Shown piece after piece: positions 1 through 5,512 of a stretch of 5,958 nucleotides of DNA. Location: the NCBI GenBank assembly GCA_003564775.1, contig PXEI01000047.1, forward strand, positions 1 through 5,958, written 5' to 3'. The stretch comes from Spirochaetaceae bacterium (GTDB lineage Bacteria > Spirochaetota > Spirochaetia > DSM-27196 > SLAA01). The translations under genes and the position numbers were made by a program. The notes under the pieces are model-generated. The model ran no database searches and had not been told where the DNA came from. It saw only the letters and a list, made by a program, of their open reading frames with translations. Every line of letters begins with the position of its first letter. Within the stretch, counting starts at the first letter, position 1.

Positions 1-557
1 ATCCCCAGACGGTGATACGCATTCGAACAGAGGCCGGTAAGGTACTGCCGCAGATGGGCCACTGTCAGCGCTGCCGGGCAGATGCAGCGGGAAAACTTGG
101 AACGCCGAATAGCGCAGCCTTGATTGAGGCGCTGCACTCCGTCACCCGTGAAGCCAACTGGAATCGTAGCAGACCCTACATAGCTGTTGCGAGCCGCGAA
201 GGCATTCTTGTGAACCAACATCTGGGGGAAGCCGAGCAGATTCAGATCTACCAGGCGCGAGCGGAAGGGAATCTTTATATAGGTGCCCGACCTGCACCGG
301 AGTCCGGTACTGGGAATGCACGCTGGGACGACCTGGCCGCACTGTTGGGAGACTGCGGAGCGCTTCTGGTGAGCGGTGTCGGGCCCAAGCCAAAACAGGT
401 CCTGGCAGATGCCGGTATCCCAACTCACATTGTGGAAGGCCCAATTGATTCAGCGCTGAACGAACTGCTGGAGCGTGGGGATCTTAAACGCATTGTGCGT
501 CGGGAAGTCTCGGCCTGCGGTACCGGCTGCGGAGGTAGCGGTGAGGGGTGTGGCTGA
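1..557 (+). CDS. nifB: NifB, FeMo-cofactor biosynthesis protein (C-terminal part; 5' end outside window)
   Basis: NifB is a radical-SAM enzyme that builds NifB-co, the [8Fe-9S-C] core of the nitrogenase active-site cofactor, in the cytoplasm. Only the C-terminal third is here. The frame is open from the window edge (first full codon at 3) to the TGA at 555-557, so the GTG at 12 is not a real start. The radical-SAM domain with its CxxxCxxC motif lies upstream of the window. What is visible: the conserved linker motif GHCQRCRADAAG (cysteines at 63-65 and 72-74), then a NifX/NafY-like domain at about 171-500 (RPYIAVASREG, NQHLGEAE, a glycine-rich VSGVGPKP turn, and GIPTHIVEGPI). NifX-like domains in this family bind cofactor precursors. 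The protein ends in a Cys/Gly-rich tail (Cys codons at 516, 528 and 549), which I recall from other NifB proteins. The ferredoxin gene starts 79 nt downstream. Identification is firm from these motifs. Confidence 0.95.
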   Translation, partial: PQTVIRIRTEAGKVLPQMGHCQRCRADAAGKLGTPNSAALIEALHSVTREANWNRSRPYIAVASREGILVNQHLGEAEQIQIYQARAEGNLYIGARPAPESGTGNARWDDLAALLGDCGALLVSGVGPKPKQVLADAGIPTHIVEGPIDSALNELLERGDLKRIVRREVSACGTGCGGSGEGCG

Positions 558-575
558 GGCGCGTGTCACAAGCGC

Positions 576-592
576 TTGGCATAGGCAAAGCA
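576..592 (+). promoter_or_regulatory. Possible sigma-54 (-24/-12) promoter upstream of the ferredoxin gene
   Basis: The stretch TTGGCATAGGCAAAGCA has a perfect -24 half (TTGGCA) and the required GG-N10-GC spacing. The -12 half reads AAGCA instead of the consensus TTGCA. Its place in the nifB-ferredoxin gap, about 45 nt before the ATG at 637, suits a nif promoter. I found no NifA activator site (TGT-N10-ACA) just upstream, and the -12 mismatch is serious. This is a weak candidate; the ferredoxin gene may simply be read through from nifB. Confidence 0.25.
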
Positions 593-636
593 AAGACATC
601 AACAAGATCATACAGAACGCATGAAGGAGCATAGAG

Positions 637-954
637 ATGACAAAACCACAGTATCAGATTCTTGTGTGTGCAGGCTTTCGCGTATCAGGCGAGGCGCAAG
701 GTGCCTGTGCAAAGAAGGGAGCAACCGCGTTGCTGCCGTACCTTGAAGAAGAGCTTTCAGACCGCGATATCGGAGCTACCGTTGTCACCGCAACCGGCTG
801 TTTGAACCTGTGCGATCAGGGGCCGGTTGTCGTGCTGCAACCGGCAAACGCTTGGTACGGCCAGGTGGCGACCGAGGACGATATCGACGTAATCCTGGAT
901 GCACTCGAAAACAATGAGCTCAGCAGCGCTCATAGACTGGATACAGAGGCATAG
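637..954 (+). CDS. Thioredoxin-fold [2Fe-2S] ferredoxin (Clostridium pasteurianum / Shethna type)
   Basis: This 105-residue cytoplasmic electron carrier has the four cluster cysteines at C11, C24, C55 and C59 (VCAGF, GAC, TGCLNLC). The spacing closely matches the C. pasteurianum [2Fe-2S] ferredoxin as I remember it. The flanking blocks QGPVVVLQP, WYG and EDDIDVILD also follow that family, whose fold is thioredoxin-like rather than plant-ferredoxin-like. The ATG has a good ribosome site (AAGGAG at 624-629, 7-nt spacing). It lies between nifB and nifV, the latter only 33 nt downstream, so it probably belongs to the nif operon. Known biology: the C. pasteurianum protein was reported to interact with nitrogenase MoFe protein, and Azotobacter has a relative in its nif region. 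The exact partner here (nitrogenase or cofactor assembly) is inference. I give no symbol because naming of this family is inconsistent. Confidence 0.9.
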   Translation: MTKPQYQILVCAGFRVSGEAQGACAKKGATALLPYLEEELSDRDIGATVVTATGCLNLCDQGPVVVLQPANAWYGQVATEDDIDVILDALENNELSSAHRLDTEA

Positions 955-987
955 AGCCCTGCCGCTCTCAACGCCCTGGAGTCCGGC

Positions 988-2067
988 ATGGCCCAAAAAC
1001 TCTCCCATCCAACATACATTATAGACAGTACTCTTCGTGAGGGTGTTCAAGCGGCTGGCAGCTGCTTGCTCCCTCAGCATGCCCTCCCGGTGGCTCGTGC
1101 CCTGTACGGGCTTGGGCTGCGTCATGTTGAGCTTGCAAACCCGGTGTGGGAACCCGGCTGGGCCCAGGCCTCTATGTGTATTGCCGAGCAGCTGCCTGAT
1201 CTGGAACAAATATGCTGGTGTCGGGCGACCGCCAAGGATATTGAGGCCGCCTTGGTCATGTCACCCGGGTGCATCCACGTGTCCTTTCCGGTGAGTCAGG
1301 CCATGATCGAGGCCAAGTTGCATTTTGCAGCGGTCGCGCTACCCGCACGTATTCGGTCGGTTTTAGAAGAGTTCAGCCGGAACGGGCAGCGGTTTTCAGT
1401 TGGGGCCGAAGATGCTTCACGGGCTGACCCCCGCTTACTGGCAGATGTGGCTGCGGTAGCCAAGCAGATGGGGGCGGTAAGGCTGCGATACGCTGATACC
1501 TTGTCACAGCTCAATCCGGCATCGACTCGGAAAGGTCTTGCTATGCTCATGGCGAGCGTACCGCAAACCAAGGAGTTTGATTACGAGTTCCACGCTCACA
1601 ATGATTTTGGTCTGGCGCTGGCAAACTCAGTTGCGGCGCTGGAAGCCGGAGTGCGTTCTGTATCAAGCACCCTCTGCGGGCTTGGCGAAAGGGCTGGCAA
1701 CACCGCCACCGAACAGCTGTTGGCCTACCTGGAACTCCACCCCCAGGTGCCGGAGCACTGGCAGCGCGGCACCATGGACCTGTCCGGCCTCCCTGAGCTC
1801 TGTGCCCAGGTGGCCGAGTTCTCCGGCAAGCCGCTGAACTCCCAGGCACCTATTGTCGGCACCGATGTCTTTACCCACGAATCCGGGCTGCATGTGGACG
1901 GCATTATCAAAAACAGCAAGCTTTACGACGCTATGGACCCCAGTCGTCTGGGTCGTAGCAATGAGCTGCGGCCCAGTGCCAAGGCCGGTGCAGCGGCGCT
2001 ACGCCATTTCGCGTCCCAAGCCGACGCTGTCCCAAGCCGACGCTGGGTGTCGTTCGAACCAGGATAA
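988..2067 (+). CDS. nifV: NifV-type homocitrate synthase, apparently C-terminally damaged
   Basis: NifV condenses acetyl-CoA with 2-oxoglutarate to give R-homocitrate, the organic ligand of FeMo-co. The catalytic TIM barrel is recognisable: DSTLREG (R17, metal-ligand type E18), WCRA (77-80), VGAEDASRAD (138-147), RYADTL, the metal-binding HAHNDFG (H202, H204), GLGERAGN (231-238) and FTHESGLHVDG (295-305). The start has GGAG at 978-981, 6 nt from the ATG. Oddities collect at the 3' end. Residues 327-334 read LRPSAKAG where NifV and isopropylmalate synthases have LVLGKHSG. A 16-bp tandem duplication then shifts the frame, and the protein ends at 359 residues with an unrelated-looking tail (AVPSRRWVSFEPG). 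Typical NifV proteins run about 375-400. REGVQ replaces the usual R(D/E)GEQ. A homocitrate synthase relative with another substrate is possible, but the nif context and barrel favour NifV. Whether it is active is doubtful. Confidence 0.85.
   Translation: MAQKLSHPTYIIDSTLREGVQAAGSCLLPQHALPVARALYGLGLRHVELANPVWEPGWAQASMCIAEQLPDLEQICWCRATAKDIEAALVMSPGCIHVSFPVSQAMIEAKLHFAAVALPARIRSVLEEFSRNGQRFSVGAEDASRADPRLLADVAAVAKQMGAVRLRYADTLSQLNPASTRKGLAMLMASVPQTKEFDYEFHAHNDFGLALANSVAALEAGVRSVSSTLCGLGERAGNTATEQLLAYLELHPQVPEHWQRGTMDLSGLPELCAQVAEFSGKPLNSQAPIVGTDVFTHESGLHVDGIIKNSKLYDAMDPSRLGRSNELRPSAKAGAAALRHFASQADAVPSRRWVSFEPG
2013..2045 (+). repeat. Perfect 16-bp tandem duplication inside the 3' end of nifV
   Basis: The unit tcccaagccgacgctg occurs at 2014-2029 and again at 2030-2045 with no mismatch; the period-16 identity begins one base earlier, at 2013. 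Sixteen is not a multiple of three, so the second copy shifts the downstream reading frame. The pattern is typical of replication slippage. Without the second copy the frame would continue as GCRSNQDNLPRLRR and on to a TGA at 2123-2125, giving 373 residues. Confidence 0.95.
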
Positions 2068-2182
2068 CCTGCCGCGTCTGCGCCGTGGCCGGGGAGCCGG
2101 TGCCCAGACCTTTCTTCCCATTTGACAGCAGCTGACACACTACATAGCCCGCCGGAGCCTTGGCTACATCGAGCCTGAATAG
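2046..2182 (+). pseudogene. nifV: Probable out-of-frame remnant of the nifV C-terminus
   Basis: In the frame restored by removing one repeat copy, this stretch reads QDNLPRLRR, which resembles the QINQLLPAIRR segment near the end of Klebsiella NifV as I recall it. After the TGA at 2123-2125 the same frame runs on as QQLTHYIARRSLGYIEPE to a TAG at 2180-2182. This could match the terminal helix of NifV (compare a tail such as LQDFYRQLCEQ in Azotobacter). Counting through would give about 392 residues, a normal NifV length. The between-helix part is poorly conserved, so a second small lesion is likely. Supported by eye only. Confidence 0.4.
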
Positions 2183-2212
2183 GTACTATGTGCCCATGGA
2201 GTTGTGCCGCTT

Positions 2213-2380
2213 ATGAAATATTTCGATATTGCAGGTCTTATAGGTTTTTCGGGATCAGGGATTCTCTTTGTGATTTCAGCGCTTCGTGCTGGAGACCCCT
2301 TTGCGCTTGCCGGAAGCTTTGTGTGGCTTATCTCATGTCTGGTGTGGATGGTGGGCCTTCTGCGGAGCCCGAAAAGCTAA
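2213..2380 (+). CDS. Small two-helix membrane protein, function unknown
   Basis: This 55-codon ORF starts at ATG 2213 and stops at TAA 2378-2380. It encodes MKYFDIAGLIGFSGSG, then a hydrophobic helix to about residue 24. A short polar turn (RAGDP, 25-29) leads into a second hydrophobic helix (about 30-50, rich in F, W, V and L). The tail is basic (RSPKS). This is the pattern of an inner-membrane hairpin with both ends probably in the cytoplasm. A GGAG lies at 2198-2201, 11 nt from the ATG, rather far but usable. The regular amphipathic layout and coherent composition argue for a real gene, unlike the overlapping 71-codon ORF at 2188 in another frame. I do not recognise a named family with confidence. 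It lies between the nif genes and the signalling operon and could belong to either or neither. Confidence 0.65.
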   Translation: MKYFDIAGLIGFSGSGILFVISALRAGDPFALAGSFVWLISCLVWMVGLLRSPKS

Positions 2381-2638
2381 AAGAAAATTTGACGCGGAAT
2401 TGAACTCACGAGTATCATTCAAACTGGTGACCGTACCACCGACGACCCTGATTCTGTCGCGTACGTCTGGTGATATATCGAAAAAGTTTCCATTGGAATT
2501 GTCCATGGCTCTACAGAAAACGTTGGCAGCAATGACCCCGTCTCTTGTTCTGTTTTTTTCTGTACTCTGGCCACAGCAGGTTGGACCTAAGCTGGAAATC
2601 AGACTGGTGTCGTCGTGTGCGGCGCAGGAGGCTTGAGG
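2381..2638. other. Intergenic leader between the small membrane gene and the signalling operon
   Basis: Apart from the candidate promoter I see no gene, RNA or clear hairpin terminator in these 258 bp. Open frames cross it on both strands (2286-2636 on +, 2333-2782 on -). Their products show no recognisable motif, and each overlaps a better gene. The leader is long enough to hold regulatory RNA structure, but none can be shown by eye. Confidence 0.4.
2389..2418 (+). promoter_or_regulatory. Candidate sigma-70 promoter of the signalling operon
   Basis: TTGACG (2389-2394) and TATCAT (2413-2418) each match five of six consensus bases, with an 18-bp spacer. It begins just after the small membrane gene ends, in an AT-richer stretch. 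Transcription would start near 2425, leaving an untranslated leader of about 215 nt before the ATG at 2639. No rho-independent terminator was seen between nifV and this site, so readthrough from upstream is not excluded. Confidence 0.45.
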
Positions 2639-4054
2639 ATGGCGATATCTGTCGAGTGGGACGCGTTCCGGAGCATGGTTGAGTGGCAGGTTCAGCGCTC
2701 CCATAGATACTGGGAGCCGTTTCTCATTGGAATTATTGACACAAATCTGCTTTTCCGTGAACACCTCCCGGTTGCCCTCCATGAGACGCTTCGCGGATGT
2801 GACCTTATGTGCAGGGCCAGCGACGACAAAGTTTACGTATTCTGCCTGAACACAAGCCCGGACGCGACGGAAGGCTTTTCCAACCGCTTATGGCGGCATT
2901 TATGCCGTCTGGCGCCTGGCGGCGGGGAGCTCTTTGTAGGTGTCGCGGGATACCCTTCAAACGGGACCAACATCGATGTACTCCTTGATGCGGCCACCAA
3001 TCACCTGGAGCAGTCACGCCTGATCAGCGCGAACCCGCATATGTCGTTCACCGCGTCTGTGGCCACAAGCGACGGGCCCAGTTCGCGGATACTGATTGTT
3101 GACGACGATCCTCAGAATCGTAAACTTCTGCGAGGTAGTCTTAGTGCGCCGGACCGACAGATTATCGAAGCTGCGGATGGTTCCGATGCCCTGTCTCTGG
3201 CACAAGAGACCGAGTTCGATCTGGTTTTACTTGACGTGATGATGCCGCGAGTGAACGGGTTCGAAGTGTGTCGACAGCTGAAATCCGTCCCCACCACGTG
3301 CCAGGTGCCCGTGATCCTTATCACTGCTTTGGACGATATCGAATCTCGCATCAAGGGCATCCACGCTGGTGCGGACGACTTCATTACCAAGCCGTTCTTT
3401 GTAGAAGAAGTCGTGGCTCGGGCGGCCTCGCTTATTCGCTTGAAAAAAGCCTTGGGGCGGATGTCCTCGCTTGAAGACGTACTGGCCTCGTTGGTCAGCG
3501 CTATTGAAGCAAAAGACTCCTACACAAAGGGGCACACGGATCGGGTGGGAAGACTCGCTTTGGCACTCGGTGAGCGACTTGGCCTCTCCGTCGAAGAGCG
3601 CGAGGGTCTCCGTGTTGGTGGAATGCTTCACGACGTGGGCAAAATTGGTATTCCGGAAGCAATTCTCAACAAGGAAGGGCCCCTCACCGAAGAGGAGTGG
3701 GAGGTCATGCGGACTCATCCACTCATTGGTGTGCAGATCTGCGCACCGCTTGCCGCCACGCTTGGCCACTCACTTGACATCATCCGACACCATCACGAGA
3801 AACTCGACGGCTCATCCTACCCGGACAAGCTGTCGGGTGATCAGATCTCGCTGGTTGCTCGCATTATGGCGGCAGCCGACATATTCGACGCGTTGACAAG
3901 CGACCGGCCGTACCGGAAGGGCATGTCTATTGAGATGGCGTGCTCGATACTGCGGGAAGAAGCGCATAGCGGCAAGCTGGATGTCTCGGTCGTTGAACAC
4001 TTAATTGAGGTGGTTCAGACAGGGAACGGGGAGGAATCATGTCCGTCCGCATAA
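2639..4054 (+). CDS. Degenerate GGDEF-like / receiver / HD-GYP three-domain response regulator
   Basis: This 471-residue cytoplasmic protein is a likely c-di-GMP phosphodiesterase controlled by phosphorylation. ATG 2639 is preferred over the in-frame GTG at 2615 because AGGAGG (2626-2631) sits 7 nt before it. Residues about 25-128 follow a diguanylate-cyclase fold: FLIGIIDTN as first strand, RASDDKVYVF where RYGGDEFAVL is usual, then LFVGVAGYPSNGT and a final helix. The GGDEF residues and the substrate-binding helix are missing, so cyclase activity is unlikely. A receiver domain spans about 150-270 (acidic D155-D157, phospho-acceptor D199, T229, K251). HD-GYP spans about 280-460, with H299, HD at 331-332, H360, H384-H386 and D414. 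The GYP triad is SYP (393-395, DGSSYP). RpfG-like HD-GYP enzymes hydrolyse c-di-GMP; activity here is inference. The stop overlaps the next gene by 16 nt. Confidence 0.9.
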   Translation: MAISVEWDAFRSMVEWQVQRSHRYWEPFLIGIIDTNLLFREHLPVALHETLRGCDLMCRASDDKVYVFCLNTSPDATEGFSNRLWRHLCRLAPGGGELFVGVAGYPSNGTNIDVLLDAATNHLEQSRLISANPHMSFTASVATSDGPSSRILIVDDDPQNRKLLRGSLSAPDRQIIEAADGSDALSLAQETEFDLVLLDVMMPRVNGFEVCRQLKSVPTTCQVPVILITALDDIESRIKGIHAGADDFITKPFFVEEVVARAASLIRLKKALGRMSSLEDVLASLVSAIEAKDSYTKGHTDRVGRLALALGERLGLSVEEREGLRVGGMLHDVGKIGIPEAILNKEGPLTEEEWEVMRTHPLIGVQICAPLAATLGHSLDIIRHHHEKLDGSSYPDKLSGDQISLVARIMAAADIFDALTSDRPYRKGMSIEMACSILREEAHSGKLDVSVVEHLIEVVQTGNGEESCPSA

Positions 4055-4401
4055 TGGTGGTGGAAGATAACGCGTTGAACATGAAGCTCGTGCGAACGCT
4101 GTTAACGCTGGAGAACTGCGAAGTGATTGAACGTCAGAACGCGGAAGCTGTGGTGGAAGACGCGGTACGGGAAAAACCCGCCCTGATCCTCATGGACATT
4201 CAACTCCCCGGGATCAGCGGACTGGAGGCCTGCGCACTGCTCAAAGGCGACCCCCGTACCGCAGGCATCCCGGTTGTCGCACTTACGTCCTACGCCATGC
4301 CGGGAGATGCAGAAAAAGCTCTATCGGTGGGGTGTGCTGCCTATATCACCAAACCAATCGACACCCGAGGCTTTGTACAAACGGTGCTTCAGCATGTTTG
4401 A
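4039..4401 (+). CDS. Single-domain receiver protein, DivK/CheY-like
   Basis: At 120 residues this is a bare receiver domain with no output. It has the acidic pair E9-D10 in VVEDNALNMKL, phospho-acceptor D53 in LILMDIQLPGISGLE, T83 in ALTSYAM, and K105 in YITKPID. DNxLNMKL, MDIQLP and the TSYAM-type block resemble Caulobacter DivK more than classical CheY. Such proteins shuttle phosphate in relays or bind a kinase allosterically. The ATG at 4039 has GGAGG at 4030-4034 and lies inside the end of the preceding gene (16-nt overlap), so the two are probably translationally coupled. The likely partner kinase is not in the window. With two receivers in adjacent genes, one kinase may serve both, or this one may buffer the HD-GYP protein; that is inference. 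Confidence 0.92.
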   Translation: MSVRIMVVEDNALNMKLVRTLLTLENCEVIERQNAEAVVEDAVREKPALILMDIQLPGISGLEACALLKGDPRTAGIPVVALTSYAMPGDAEKALSVGCAAYITKPIDTRGFVQTVLQHV

Positions 4402-5512
4402 CCTTTCTGGCACCCTGGATGTTCCAAAAGAGCCATGGGAGGTGGACACGTCTGATACCCAGATCCGGGTAATCATGGCGGTTGCTGCGTGTGTCCTTGG
4501 CGCAAGTTTTGGTTTCGGTTTTGGAATTGCGGTGTGGATGGACGGAGCGAAGCTCCTTGCGGCAGCCGATTTTGCTATGGGGGTCGTGTTTATTGCGGTG
4601 GGGGTTTGGATTATCCGCCGCCCCGGCCAAATTGCCCCGCATGCAGCAATTGTGATCATCTCGAGCATATTTTTCTTCTTTCTGTTTGTGACTGGTGGTG
4701 CTCACTCAACGGGTATCTTCTGGAGCCTGCTTATACCACTTTTCAGTTCCTTCTTTCTTGGATACCGAAAGGGATTGTCCATTACCCTTGGGTATCTGCT
4801 CTTGACCGTGGCAACCTTTTTTTTGGGGGTACAGTATCTGCCCGCTTCAGGTCAGGTAACGGGACCCGTTTTTGCGCGATACATTGCGATCTATCTCAGC
4901 GTAAGCTCTGTGGTTGCACTGTATGAGATAAGGCGCGCGAAACACGAGACGTGGCTACAACTCCAGATCAAGGAGAACCGTATGGCCCAGACTGAGCTGC
5001 TGACACTCAAGGGGGCTATTGATCAGGGATCTTCGGGCATTCTCATCACGAACCCGGAAGGAACTATCAAGTACATCAACGCCAGAATCCTGCAGTCAAG
5101 CGGATACACCCATGAAGAAGTGGTTGGTCGCAATCCCCGAATGTTTAAGTCTGGCAACACCAAGCCGGAGGTCTACACTGATCTGTGGCGGACAATTTCG
5201 GCAGGCGGCGAGTGGCGTGGGGAACTTGAGAACCAACGCAAGGACGGCAGTCTCTATTGGGAGGACACCTCAATCTCGCCAATTCGGGACAGAGAGGGAA
5301 ACATCATCAACTACCTTGCTGTGAAGGAAGACGTCACGTGGCGCAAAGCTACGGACGAGCGCCTTGCTGCCATGTACCATGAAACCCAGCGACTCAACCA
5401 GGTCATGGGCGGACGGGAAGACCGCGTTATCGAACTCAAGAAAGAGGTCAATGCCTTGTCGCAGGATTTGAGCCGTGGCATTGTCTACCCAAGCGTTGAG
5501 GAAGACACGTGA
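4394..5512 (+). CDS. Six-helix membrane PAS sensor without catalytic output domain
   Basis: This 372-residue protein appears to be an inner-membrane signal sensor. Hydrophobic helices lie at about 24-49, 54-74, 83-101, 107-122, 128-146 and 160-178, which places both ends in the cytoplasm. The TGGAHSTGIFWSLLIP segment (100-115) resembles the membrane input module found on many proteobacterial cyclases and kinases. A linker (180-204) leads to one PAS domain, about 205-318, with ITNPEGTIKYIN, GYTHEEVVGRNPRMFKSG, W275, RKDGSLYWE and YLAVKEDVT. That is the PAS subtype found in NifL and many cyclases. A coiled coil with GREDRVIELKKEV (340-352) ends the protein. No kinase, GGDEF, EAL or methyl-accepting domain follows, so its signal must pass by protein contact. 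ATG 4394 overlaps the receiver stop by 8 nt and has no clear Shine-Dalgarno site, consistent with coupled translation. The ligand is unknown. Confidence 0.88.
   Translation: MFDLSGTLDVPKEPWEVDTSDTQIRVIMAVAACVLGASFGFGFGIAVWMDGAKLLAAADFAMGVVFIAVGVWIIRRPGQIAPHAAIVIISSIFFFFLFVTGGAHSTGIFWSLLIPLFSSFFLGYRKGLSITLGYLLLTVATFFLGVQYLPASGQVTGPVFARYIAIYLSVSSVVALYEIRRAKHETWLQLQIKENRMAQTELLTLKGAIDQGSSGILITNPEGTIKYINARILQSSGYTHEEVVGRNPRMFKSGNTKPEVYTDLWRTISAGGEWRGELENQRKDGSLYWEDTSISPIRDREGNIINYLAVKEDVTWRKATDERLAAMYHETQRLNQVMGGREDRVIELKKEVNALSQDLSRGIVYPSVEEDT

Noticed and set aside
2150..2166. AGCCTTGGCT inverted repeat after nifV as a terminator
   Set aside because: Four-base arms, two-base loop and no T-run; not a credible rho-independent terminator.
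2160..2189. TTGGCT-N18-TACTAT as promoter of the small membrane gene
   Set aside because: Only four of six matches in each box; too weak to annotate.
2286..2636. 116-codon + strand ORF ending 2 nt before the HD-GYP gene start
   Set aside because: Its first quarter overlaps the better-supported membrane gene in another frame, it has no ribosome site I can see, and its translation shows no motif or coherent fold pattern.
2615..2638. Upstream in-frame GTG start for the HD-GYP gene
   Set aside because: ATG 2639 has AGGAGG at ideal spacing, and the extra eight residues would run through that ribosome site.
2333..2782. 149-codon minus-strand ORF across the intergenic leader
   Set aside because: It overlaps the start of the HD-GYP gene and the end of the membrane gene, and the product has no recognisable features. 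All neighbours are on +.
3227..3769. 180-codon minus-strand ORF
   Set aside because: It is a shadow of the receiver and HD-GYP coding region, where the + frame carries clear catalytic motifs.
4274..4393. Upstream in-frame TTG extension of the PAS sensor
   Set aside because: It would overlap the receiver gene by over 120 nt and adds a sequence with no features. ATG 4394 overlaps the stop by 8 nt, in line with the other junctions.
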